From Bifidobacterium breve (GTDB lineage: Bacteria > Actinomycetota > Actinomycetes > UBA12327), in the NCBI GenBank assembly GCA_943332445.1, contig CALQPL010000010.1:1-11934 (forward strand): a DNA stretch of 11,934 nucleotides, given 5' to 3'. Both the position numbers and the translations under genes were made by a program. Numbering within the stretch: the stretch's first letter is position 1; each line of letters starts with the position of its first letter. The notes below the pieces were generated by a model, which saw only the letters and a list, made by a program, of their open reading frames with translations, did not search any database and was not told the origin of the DNA. Of this stretch, positions 7,091 through 11,934 are shown in pieces.

Positions 7091-9247
7091 CCTACGCCCG
7101 ATGAAGTCCTGCAAGGACTCGATCCCGAACAGCGGGAAGTCGCCTTAGCACCCTTTGGCCCGGTCGTTGTTCGAGCAGGAGCTGGAACAGGTAAGACACG
7201 TGCCATCACCCATCGCATCGCCTATGGCGTGCATGCAGGAGTGATTGATCCCGGCCAGGTTCTCGCGGTGACTTTCACCACGCGCGCTGCTGGCGAACTC
7301 GCCCAACGCTTACGCGGTTTGGGTGTTGGGGGAGTCCAGGCCCGAACATTTCACTCGGCGGCTTTGCGTCAACTGACCTACTTTTGGCCGCGCGCTATCG
7401 GCGGGCAGATGCCTGACGTGATGGGGTCTAAGGCGCAAGTCATCGCGATGGCTGCCAGCCGAGTAGGCATTGCCACCAGTCCAGCACTGATCCGTGACCT
7501 CGCCAGCGAACTCGAATGGGCCAAGGTCTCAGCCATCGTTGCCGATGATTACCTCGAGCGCGCCCAACGCCGAGAGCCACCGGTGACGCCGGAGCAGTTT
7601 GTTCGGCTCTATCAGGCCTACGAAGAGGTCAAGCGCGAACGCGGAAAACTCGATTTTGAGGACATTCTCTTGCTAACCGTGGCCTTGCTCGAAGAGCAAA
7701 GCGCTGTCGCCGAAGAGATTCGAACGCGTTACCGCCATTTCGTCGTTGATGAATTCCAGGACGTTAACCCATTGCAAGACCGCCTGCTCAAAGGCTGGTT
7801 AGGCGATGGTGATTCCGTCACCGTGGTGGGTGATTCGGCGCAGACTATTTACTCCTTCACCGGGGCTGAGTCAAAGTACCTGGAAACGTTCTCGCAACGC
7901 TTCCCGAACGCACGTCAGATGTCGTTGATTCGCAACTACCGGTCGACGCCACAAATCATTGCAACGGCGAATGCCGTCCTGCATGCTGCAGCGCCCAAGG
8001 GAACTCCTGCGCTCACACTTCAAGCTCAACGCGACGGGGGCAAGCCGCCCGAGCTTGTGGTCTGCGCCGATGAACTGCAAGAAGCCACGACCGTTGTTCA
8101 ACGCATTGCCGCGCAAAAAGCCGCTGGTGTTCCACTGAGCGAAATCGCCATCTTGTATCGCATCAACGCGCAGTCGGAGAACTACGAACAAGCCCTTGCC
8201 GAAGCGGGAATCGCCTATGTACTCAAGGGTGGCGAGCGCTTTTTCGACCGCCCGGAAGTACGGCAAGCCATGACCTTGATTCGAGGAGCGGCCCGGGCCA
8301 TTCCTGGTGGGCTGCTCAACCAGGACGTGGATGACGGGGCTGCGTTAGAGCCAGCGGGATCGGTCGCTGGTCTGGGTCAGGCGGTTCGCGCGGTCTTACT
8401 GAGCATGGGTTGGGACGAGAACCCTCCCTCCGGTGCAGGCGCCGTGCGCGAAAAGTGGGAGTCGCTATCGGCACTGGCTGGACTGGCTGATGAATTCGAA
8501 GCATCGACTCCGACAGCTGGGCTTGCTGAATTTGTTCTGGAGTTGTCCGAGCGCTCGGCGGCCCAACACGCTCCCGCAGTGGATGGCGTGACTCTTGCTT
8601 CACTCCATGCCGCCAAGGGTTTGGAATGGTCATGCGTTCACCTCGTTGGTCTTGTCGATGGCACCCTTCCGCTCATTCATGCGTCAACGAGTGAACAAAT
8701 CGCTGAAGAGCGCCGGTTGTTCTATGTCGGGATCACGCGAGCTCGTGACGAACTCGTCATGTCGTGGTCTAAGTCGCGCAATGGTCGAGGCACTCGTGAA
8801 CCATCACGCTTCTTGGCAGCTCTTGGTGCGGCAGTAGTGGGCTCTGCGCCAAAGGTCGTGGCCGAGCCTCGCGTGGTGAAGGGTCCAAAATCGGCGGTGA
8901 AATGCCGAGTGTGCAAAAAGGTTCTCACCGTGGCCGCCGAACGCAAACTCAAGCGCTGTTTGACCTGTGAGGTTGACTTTGACGAGGCGTTGTTTGACCG
9001 CCTGCGTGAGTGGCGATTGGCCGAGGCCAACCGGGTGAGTGTGCCGGCCTTCGTGATCTTTACCGATGCCACGCTGCAGGCCATTGCTGAGGCTGAACCA
9101 AGCAATGACGCCGGACTTTTGGCCATTGTCGGCATTGGCCAGAGCAAGCTTCAGCGCTACGGCTCAGCCGTGCGTCTCTTGCTCGATGGTGGCTCTGCCG
9201 AGGATGCATTGGCGGCTTCAGAAGCAGCAGCTGCCAACACCCCGTAG
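7088..9247 (+). CDS. uvrD2: UvrD2 ATP-dependent DNA helicase with tetracysteine and HRDC domains
   Basis: A 719-residue superfamily 1A 3'-to-5' DNA helicase, close in length to the roughly 700-residue mycobacterial UvrD2. The motor shows a Q-motif region (LDPEQREV, 11-18), Walker A GAGTGKT (31-37), DEFQD (221-225), GDSAQTIYSFTG (from 248), LHAAKGLEW (506-514) and EERRLFYVGITRAR (540-553). The C-terminus has the UvrD2 hallmark: cysteines 606, 609, 624 and 627 in a C-x2-C-x14-C-x2-C arrangement, then an HRDC domain at about 636-707 (FDRLREWR ... GIGQSKLQRYG). In mycobacteria the tetracysteine module is needed for unwinding. The start is a GTG with G-rich bases directly before it, inside a hairpin; no nearby ATG is in frame, and the N-terminus matches UvrD2 homologues as I remember them. 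It probably forms an operon with mrx1. I see no terminator directly after it. Confidence 0.95.
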   Translation: MPTPDEVLQGLDPEQREVALAPFGPVVVRAGAGTGKTRAITHRIAYGVHAGVIDPGQVLAVTFTTRAAGELAQRLRGLGVGGVQARTFHSAALRQLTYFWPRAIGGQMPDVMGSKAQVIAMAASRVGIATSPALIRDLASELEWAKVSAIVADDYLERAQRREPPVTPEQFVRLYQAYEEVKRERGKLDFEDILLLTVALLEEQSAVAEEIRTRYRHFVVDEFQDVNPLQDRLLKGWLGDGDSVTVVGDSAQTIYSFTGAESKYLETFSQRFPNARQMSLIRNYRSTPQIIATANAVLHAAAPKGTPALTLQAQRDGGKPPELVVCADELQEATTVVQRIAAQKAAGVPLSEIAILYRINAQSENYEQALAEAGIAYVLKGGERFFDRPEVRQAMTLIRGAARAIPGGLLNQDVDDGAALEPAGSVAGLGQAVRAVLLSMGWDENPPSGAGAVREKWESLSALAGLADEFEASTPTAGLAEFVLELSERSAAQHAPAVDGVTLASLHAAKGLEWSCVHLVGLVDGTLPLIHASTSEQIAEERRLFYVGITRARDELVMSWSKSRNGRGTREPSRFLAALGAAVVGSAPKVVAEPRVVKGPKSAVKCRVCKKVLTVAAERKLKRCLTCEVDFDEALFDRLREWRLAEANRVSVPAFVIFTDATLQAIAEAEPSNDAGLLAIVGIGQSKLQRYGSAVRLLLDGGSAEDALAASEAAAANTP

Positions 9248-9334
9248 AGCTCCATCTCTAGGCAGGGCTCACGCGTAAACAGATCAGTGCGACACGCACC
9301 AAGTCGAGCGCGGATTTTTCGTGCGTTATCCTTG

Positions 9335-9362
9335 TGATCGTTGACATCCGTCAACACGATCA
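9335..9362. repeat. Imperfect palindrome upstream of the whiB7 leader ORF
   Basis: GATCGTTGAC (9336-9345) pairs with GTCAAC plus GATC (9350-9361) around an ATCC loop, with a two-base bulge; one more T-A pair closes it, giving about 11 pairs. It lies in 9248-9380, which has no gene. Promoter elements here are uncertain: an A/T patch (ATTTTT at 9314-9319), TATCCT at 9327-9332, TTGTGA (9332-9337) with CACGAT (9355-9360) at a 17-base spacing, and an exact TTGACA (9341-9346) with only TTGGTT at the right distance. WhiB7-type proteins activate their own gene at A/T-rich DNA next to a -35, so the whiB7 promoter should be in this interval. Confidence 0.4.
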
Positions 9363-9380
9363 ATTGGTTAGGACATCTCG

Positions 9381-9482
9381 ATGTTGTCTGCTTCTTCTCG
9401 CCGATGGGCGAGCACGACAGCGTTTGCGGCTTATTTTGCTGCAAGCGCTAAGAAGCATGCGCGCCCGGGACCCACTGACTAA
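9381..9482 (+). CDS. whiB7 leader peptide (33-codon upstream ORF)
   Basis: A small ORF in the leader of whiB7: ATG at 9381, TAA at 9480-9482, 33 residues, beginning MLSASSRRWAS and ending KKHARPGPTD. AGGA at 9370-9373, seven bases before the ATG, is a plausible ribosome binding site. The peptide is rich in Ala, Ser, Arg and Lys and resembles no enzyme; its job is presumably to be translated. It ends 19 bases before a strong intrinsic terminator that precedes whiB7. In known WhiB7/WblC leaders, ribosome-inhibiting antibiotics alter uORF translation and release this termination. Candidate competing pairings are GCTTCTT (9390-9396) with AAGAAGC (9450-9456), and GCGGCTT (9426-9432) with AGGCCGC (9501-9507) in the terminator's 5' arm. 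Ribosome position could choose between them, though the pairings are my inference. Confidence 0.7.
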   Translation: MLSASSRRWASTTAFAAYFAASAKKHARPGPTD

Positions 9483-9501
9483 TTGATTTTTGCCATTGTC
9501 A

Positions 9502-9539
9502 GGCCGCGGACCCGTTGGGGACCGCGGCCTTTGTTTTTT
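9502..9539 (+). terminator. Intrinsic terminator (attenuator) in the whiB7 leader
   Basis: GGCCGCGGACCC (9502-9513) pairs with GGGACCGCGGCC (9518-9529) through 11 pairs and a single A-A mismatch around a GTTG loop, followed by TTTGTTTTTT at 9530-9539. It is a textbook strong terminator placed 66 bases before the whiB7 start and just after the leader ORF. It could also end read-through from uvrD2, but its position between uORF and whiB7 fits premature termination as the control step. Confidence 0.88.
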
Positions 9540-9605
9540 GCCCAGGAGCCCGATTCCACACATTCCGTAGCACACAAACGATTCACAGAAAATGAAAGGC
9601 ACGTC

Positions 9606-9878
9606 ATGATTACGCTGATCTCGCCGAGTGACCTCTTGCCCGACGACGTGATGATTCCCGCCTGCACAGATGCACCTGAGCAGTTCTTCTCGGAGGATCC
9701 ACACGAGCTCGAGCAGGCCAAAGTCGTGTGTCGCGTGTGCCCGATGCGTCAAGCTTGTCTGGCCGGAGCCTTAGAGCGCCGTGAGCCATGGGGAGTCTGG
9801 GGCGGGGCATTGCTCGACCGTGGGCGAGTGATTGCGTACAAGCGTGCACCACGCAGGATGGCTGGTTCGGCCGCCTGA
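9606..9878 (+). CDS. whiB7: WhiB7-type Fe-S transcriptional regulator
   Basis: A 90-residue WhiB-family protein. Cysteines 20, 42, 45 and 51 (C-x21-C-x2-C-x5-C) hold a 4Fe-4S cluster, followed by the turn EPWGVWGG (60-67), which binds the primary sigma factor region 4 in WhiB7. WhiB7 activates antibiotic-resistance and redox genes, including itself. Start choice: the ATG at 9606 has AAAGG at 9595-9599; the frame is open back to 9483, but that extension would run through the terminator hairpin and is not conserved sequence. The neighbour uvrD2 and the uORF/terminator leader support WhiB7 over other WhiB paralogues. Oddity: the C-terminus reads AYKRAPRRMAGSAA and lacks the RGRP AT-hook core of mycobacterial WhiB7, keeping only a basic patch, and the usual acidic residue after the GG turn is Ala. 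DNA recognition may therefore differ. It is convergent with the next gene, nine bases apart. Confidence 0.85.
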   Translation: MITLISPSDLLPDDVMIPACTDAPEQFFSEDPHELEQAKVVCRVCPMRQACLAGALERREPWGVWGGALLDRGRVIAYKRAPRRMAGSAA

Positions 9879-9887
9879 TGCCCGTAG

Positions 9888-10934
9888 CTACGAGCGCTCT
9901 GACTGCGGCCACCCACACCCACAGGCTGGATGTGGCGTGGTCGCAGTCACGGTGAGTTCGCCAGTAGGCACTGTTGTTGTTGCCACTGCGTTGAGCAACT
10001 GAGGTGTGACGAGTTGGTCGATATAGGCCAAGGTGTTGAGCGCGACGAACGAAGTGGCCAAGGTGCCAAGGACAGCGTCAAAGGCCTGAGGTGGGGAGGG
10101 GTCTGTACGCAGCGCTGTAGCAATCCACGCATGTGTTGCATCTCGATCGGAGTGAATGAGTTCGTCACATCGCACGCACGCCGATTGACCAGGAATAACG
10201 AACGGTCCGAGGACGAAACCGCCACCTCGTGAGACGACGGGCAGATGCGCTCGGTCCTGACTCACGAGTGCGTCACACAGGTCCAAAGGGACGAAGGGCG
10301 ATTCGCTGGCAATCACAGTGACGTCAGGTGGCTCATGCGGACGGGATGCACGATGCACGCTCGGGTAGTGCGAACTCAGCAGATCCATTAAGGCTCGATG
10401 GGAGGGCTGACCGCAGTGGTGGGGTAGTGGTCCGAGCGGGGCGCAATCTTGTTCGGTGAGTGCTCTGGAGGTGGATGCGGTTATTCGGCCCACACCAGCG
10501 GCAGCCAGGAGTTGTGCAAGGCCAAAGGCCAAACGACCACTCCCATGGATTTCCACCCAAGCGTTGGATCGACGGTTCATGATGTCGCGACTGTCAGCGA
10601 GCGGATTGGCTAAGGACCAAGCAGCACTGTCGTGGTGGAGGCGAGCGCGGTCCAGTCGATCTCGATCTTGCGTGGTCGTGGAGCTGTGTTGACGCATCGT
10701 GAGTAAACCGGCGTTGGCGAGTTGGTTTCTTAATCCCGTGGCTACTGACTCATCCAGACCGCTGCCGTCAAGAAGCTGGGACCAGGTGTGTGACGTGGTT
10801 AAGAGTGAAACAAAGGAGTACATCGACGGGCTGAGTTCGTGTAACCGATAGGTCGGGCCCGGTGCGATCCCAATTTGCACGCTCGTGTTGCTCAGAGGCA
10901 GGACAACGAGTCCGGGTTTGAGTTGCAGATGCAT
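9888..10934 (-). CDS. ThiF/E1-like protein of the TOMM cyclodehydratase-partner type
   Basis: A 348-residue protein resembling the E1/ThiF-like 'TOMM precursor leader peptide-binding' (cyclodehydratase partner) proteins. Residues about 1-82 look like a winged-helix leader-recognition region (RLHELSPSMYSFVSLL ... LANAGLLTM). A Rossmann-like segment follows (WVEIHGSGRLAFGLAQLLAAAGVGRI, about 126-151). The rest contains CVRC (253-256) and CGCG (338-341), a likely zinc pair in the pattern HPxCGCxW. In TOMM pathways such proteins bind a precursor peptide and hand it to a YcaO enzyme. No YcaO gene or precursor peptide is visible in this window, so its client is unknown; similar solitary genes sit near whiB7 in other actinobacteria as I recall. 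The ATG at 10932-10934 has no clear ribosome binding site and no alternative in-frame start just upstream, so it may be leaderless or read from a transcript passing through the hairpin 20 bases upstream. Confidence 0.7.
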   Translation of the reverse strand: MHLQLKPGLVVLPLSNTSVQIGIAPGPTYRLHELSPSMYSFVSLLTTSHTWSQLLDGSGLDESVATGLRNQLANAGLLTMRQHSSTTTQDRDRLDRARLHHDSAAWSLANPLADSRDIMNRRSNAWVEIHGSGRLAFGLAQLLAAAGVGRITASTSRALTEQDCAPLGPLPHHCGQPSHRALMDLLSSHYPSVHRASRPHEPPDVTVIASESPFVPLDLCDALVSQDRAHLPVVSRGGGFVLGPFVIPGQSACVRCDELIHSDRDATHAWIATALRTDPSPPQAFDAVLGTLATSFVALNTLAYIDQLVTPQLLNAVATTTVPTGELTVTATTPHPACGCGWPQSERS

Positions 10935-10953
10935 GGGAACACGATGAACGAAG

Positions 10954-10988
10954 AAGCCCTGTGGAGAAGAACGCTCTCCACAGGGCTT
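10954..10988 (-). terminator. 14-bp perfect hairpin, probable terminator of the zinc-ribbon gene
   Basis: AAGCCCTGTGGAGA (10954-10967) and TCTCCACAGGGCTT (10975-10988) form a perfect 14-pair stem with a seven-base loop. On the minus strand it is followed by the pyrimidine-rich CTTCGTTC, a weak U-tract; on the plus strand by TTCG. It lies 113 bases past the zinc-ribbon gene and 19 bases before the ThiF-like start, so it could end the former transcript or act as an attenuator for the latter. The stem also contains a DnaA-box-like TGTGGAGAA. Confidence 0.6.
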
Positions 10989-11009
10989 TCGTGGTGCAAT
11001 GGCGGATTG

Positions 11010-11027
11010 CTCAGAATCGCTTCTGAG
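11010..11027. repeat. Small perfect inverted repeat in the 10935-11101 gap
   Basis: CTCAGAA (11010-11016) and TTCTGAG (11021-11027) pair perfectly around TCGC; on the minus strand the loop reads GCGA, a stable GNRA tetraloop. No T-run follows on either strand, so it is probably not a terminator. It would lie in the 3' untranslated part of the zinc-ribbon transcript. The remaining bases up to 11101 hold no gene that I can see. Confidence 0.4.
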
Positions 11028-11101
11028 GGCGCACTAAATACAAGGTCTGACAAAAGTGGGGAATCGCTGTTGGGGACAACAGCAGGTCAAACGCTGAAGT
11101 C

Positions 11102-11263
11102 TTAGGCCTTGCCCAAGATTCGGTTCAACTTGGTACCGCACTTGGGGCAAATGCCCTGGGCCATACGTCGACCGTTCTTTTCGACGACAACTCCAGTGAA
11201 GGGCACATCCTTTTCGCGGCACTTCACGCAGTAGGCAGTTCCGGTGTAACTTTCCTCGGCCAT
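11102..11263 (-). CDS. Small zinc-ribbon protein (DUF5679-like)
   Basis: A 53-residue protein with two CxxC pairs, YCVKC (about residues 11-15) and ICPKC (38-42), surrounding a short beta-rich stretch and ending GTKLNRILGKA. It matches a small actinobacterial zinc-ribbon family, DUF5679, whose conserved core reads RRMAQGxCPxCGTKxNRILG. The function is unknown; the paired CxxC motifs imply one bound zinc, and the basic tail could contact nucleic acid. Start choice: the ATG at 11261-11263 has GGAGG (minus strand, 11269-11273) five bases upstream, so I prefer it to the earlier in-frame ATGs at about 11273 and 11285. It is alone on its transcript, with a hairpin in its leader and another after its end. 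Confidence 0.8.
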   Translation of the reverse strand: MAEESYTGTAYCVKCREKDVPFTGVVVEKNGRRMAQGICPKCGTKLNRILGKA

Positions 11264-11283
11264 TGCTTCCTCCATTGCAGCGT

Positions 11284-11316
11284 TCAAGGCCCGCGCCTTG
11301 AGCTGTCTTCAAGGTA
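11284..11316 (-). promoter_or_regulatory. Leader hairpin and possible -10 of the zinc-ribbon gene
   Basis: TCAAGGC (11284-11290) and GCCTTGA (11295-11301) form a perfect seven-pair hairpin with a four-base loop. On the minus strand it lies 10 bases upstream of the GGAGG ribosome binding site of the zinc-ribbon gene. TACCTT (minus strand, 11311-11316) fits the TAnnnT -10 pattern and would start transcription just before the hairpin; no convincing -35 is visible. A 5'-end hairpin could stabilise the message or control translation. Confidence 0.4.
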
Positions 11317-11399
11317 CGCCTGACGACGCCTAGATTTGGCCACTCTGGGGAGGTTTTCCCGCGTGTCGCAGGCGATTGTGGACATTTTGGGACATGACA

Positions 11400-11469
11400 A
11401 AGCCCTCAGGTCGCGATTTCCGTCATTCGCCTTCCCCTTGCGAATGACGGAGCGTTATCCCGAGGGCTT
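11400..11469. repeat. Nested 70-base stem-loop
   Basis: An outer stem AAGCCCTC (11400-11407) with GAGGGCTT (11462-11469) encloses a perfect 11-pair inner stem, CCGTCATTCGC (11420-11430) with GCGAATGACGG (11440-11450), around a nine-base loop; unpaired bulges of 11-12 bases separate the two. No strong T-run follows on either strand. It may be a structured untranslated RNA or DNA cruciform; function unknown. Confidence 0.5.
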
Positions 11470-11493
11470 CGTCTACGAAGAACGTAAGGGGCG

Positions 11494-11519
11494 TGACGGC
11501 CTACCGTCAACGAGTTTTT
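11494..11519 (+). repeat. Short hairpin followed by T5
   Basis: TGACGG (11494-11499) and CCGTCA (11504-11509) pair around CCTA, then TTTTT follows at 11515-11519, six bases away. It resembles a weak plus-strand terminator but the stem is short. The same TGACGG/CCGTCA hexamers are in the neighbouring nested stem-loop, so the two structures could exchange arms. Confidence 0.3.
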
Positions 11520-11737
11520 CCACCTGCTTGTGGACGATGTTGTGGATGCTCTGGGGACAAGTCAAACAAACCTGGGGGCGACCTGTGGGTTGATGTGTGG
11601 ATAGATCAAGGAGTTTCCCGATTTAGAGCGGTTTTCGTGCCTAGTTTTATCCACCGTGGGTGTGGAGAAAAAAAATTTGTCACGAGGGCATCACATTTCG
11701 TCCCACGAGTCCCATCGCACCCACTGCCCACGTGGGC

Positions 11738-11743
11738 TAGTTT
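11738..11743 (+). promoter_or_regulatory. -10 element for a leaderless metallopeptidase transcript
   Basis: TAGTTT fits TAnnnT and ends six bases before the ATG at 11750, so transcription would begin on the A of the start codon. No ribosome binding site precedes that ATG, which supports a leaderless message, common in actinobacteria. The -35 region is weak. Confidence 0.5.
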
Positions 11744-11749
11744 CACCAC

Positions 11750-11934
11750 ATGTCCATGGAGCAGTCACCCAAGATCGACATTCGTCGAAGTAAACGTCGA
11801 CGTCGAACGGTTTCTGCCTATCGCGATGGTGAAACCGTCGTTATTTTGATGCCAGCTTCAACACCGCGTTCGCAAGAACAAGAGATCGTTGATGAAATGG
11901 TGCAGCGACTTGATCGCACCGATCCCCGACAAAA
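11750..11934 (+). CDS. YgjP/DUF45-like M48-type metallopeptidase, N-terminal fragment
   Basis: The first 61 codons of a gene that runs off the window. The reading IDIRRSKRRRRTVSAYRDG followed by ETVVILMPAS matches the N-terminal beta-strand region of actinobacterial YgjP-like (DUF45) proteins, zinc metallopeptidases of the M48 type; the HExxH motif that would confirm it lies beyond the window edge. The basic RRSKRRRR stretch is normal at this position in the family. The start may be ATG 11750 or the in-frame ATG 11756; I prefer 11750 because a TAnnnT -10 is placed exactly for a leaderless start there. It diverges from the zinc-ribbon gene across a 486-base intergenic region. Substrate unknown. 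Confidence 0.65.
   Translation, partial: MSMEQSPKIDIRRSKRRRRTVSAYRDGETVVILMPASTPRSQEQEIVDEMVQRLDRTDPRQ

Larger units (their letters stand above)
11377..11669. other. Cluster of DnaA-box-like 9-mers (possible DnaA-binding region)
   Basis: Six 9-mers lie one mismatch from TTGTCCACA or TTATCCACA: 11377-11385, 11529-11537, 11552-11560, 11596-11604 and 11661-11669 (minus strand orientation) and 11647-11655 (plus). Three more have two mismatches (about 11455, 11516 and 11541). An A/T run of 11 bases (A8 then TTT, 11668-11678) directly follows the last box. By a rough equal-base estimate about 0.1 such sites would be expected here. The region is intergenic and unusually long for this compact stretch. 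No box is exact and dnaA/dnaN are absent, so I call it a DnaA-binding cluster candidate, not an origin. Confidence 0.4.

Noticed and set aside
8722..9147. 141-codon minus-strand ORF opposite uvrD2
   Set aside because: Lies entirely over conserved UvrD2 motif VI, tetracysteine and HRDC coding sequence and has no recognisable domain.
9287..9299. GTGCG-ACA-CGCAC as a uvrD2 terminator
   Set aside because: Only five pairs with a three-base loop and no T-run after it.
9341..9369. TTGACA at 9341 as a classical promoter for the whiB7 leader
   Set aside because: The hexamer at 17 bases is TTGGTT and the better TAGGAC is 22 bases away; transcription would begin at or after the uORF ribosome binding site. 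Kept only as an uncertain candidate.
9483..9605. Longer WhiB7 N-terminus starting at about 9483
   Set aside because: It would translate the terminator hairpin, has no ATG/GTG with a ribosome binding site, and is unlike WhiB7 N-termini; ATG 9606 has AAAGG upstream.
11034..11312. 92-codon minus-strand ORF overlapping the zinc-ribbon gene
   Set aside because: A different frame; the 53-residue frame has paired CxxC motifs, a GGAGG ribosome binding site and a family match.
11804..11815. TCGAACGG resembling half of a LexA box
   Set aside because: Only one half-site of the actinobacterial TCGAAC-N4-GTTCGA pattern is present, and it is inside a coding sequence.
11336..11849. Plus-strand ORFs 11336-11593 and 11493-11849
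   Set aside because: They run through the inverted repeats and DnaA-like boxes, have no ribosome binding site or familiar sequence, and the second overlaps the metallopeptidase in another frame.

Overview
The window comes from an actinobacterium. It carries the AdnAB pair, a mycothiol-dependent mycoredoxin, UvrD2 with its tetracysteine/HRDC tail, and a WhiB7-type regulator, in an order close to the adnA-adnB-...-mrx1-uvrD2-whiB7 neighbourhood I know from mycobacteria. Base composition looks only moderately GC-rich, and several genes seem to be leaderless or to start with GTG. This would suit a non-mycobacterial actinomycete, but I cannot name a genus.

Layout. Bases 1-5861 hold adnA (5' end outside the window) and adnB, joined by an ATGA overlap. 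Together they encode the helicase-nuclease that resects double-strand breaks. An endonuclease/exonuclease/phosphatase-family gene (5858-6730, minus) faces adnB, and the two stop codons share one CTAG. Next comes mrx1 (6813-7055), behind an exact GGAAT-N18-GTT promoter of the SigR/SigH thiol-stress type. It is followed by uvrD2 (7088-9247), whose GTG start lies inside a GC-rich hairpin. A 358-base leader (9248-9605) then contains a 33-codon upstream ORF and a strong intrinsic terminator before whiB7 (9606-9878), which is the architecture of an antibiotic-sensing attenuator.

An E1/ThiF-like protein of the TOMM-cyclodehydratase type (9888-10934, minus) converges on whiB7. Upstream of it on the minus strand is a small double-CxxC zinc-ribbon gene (11102-11263), with a 14-bp hairpin between them. 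The last gene (11750 to the window end, plus) is the start of a YgjP/DUF45-like metallopeptidase.

The least explained part is the 486-base divergent intergenic region 11264-11749. It has six DnaA-box-like 9-mers within about 290 bases, an A/T run, a nested hairpin and further inverted repeats. A DnaA-binding cluster, and more speculatively an origin or DnaA-titration site, is the most interesting possibility. No dnaA or dnaN gene lies in the window.

Functionally, most of the window concerns DNA repair (AdnAB, UvrD2) and stress sensing (mycoredoxin, WhiB7). There are no mobile elements, CRISPR arrays, tRNAs or rRNAs that I can see.
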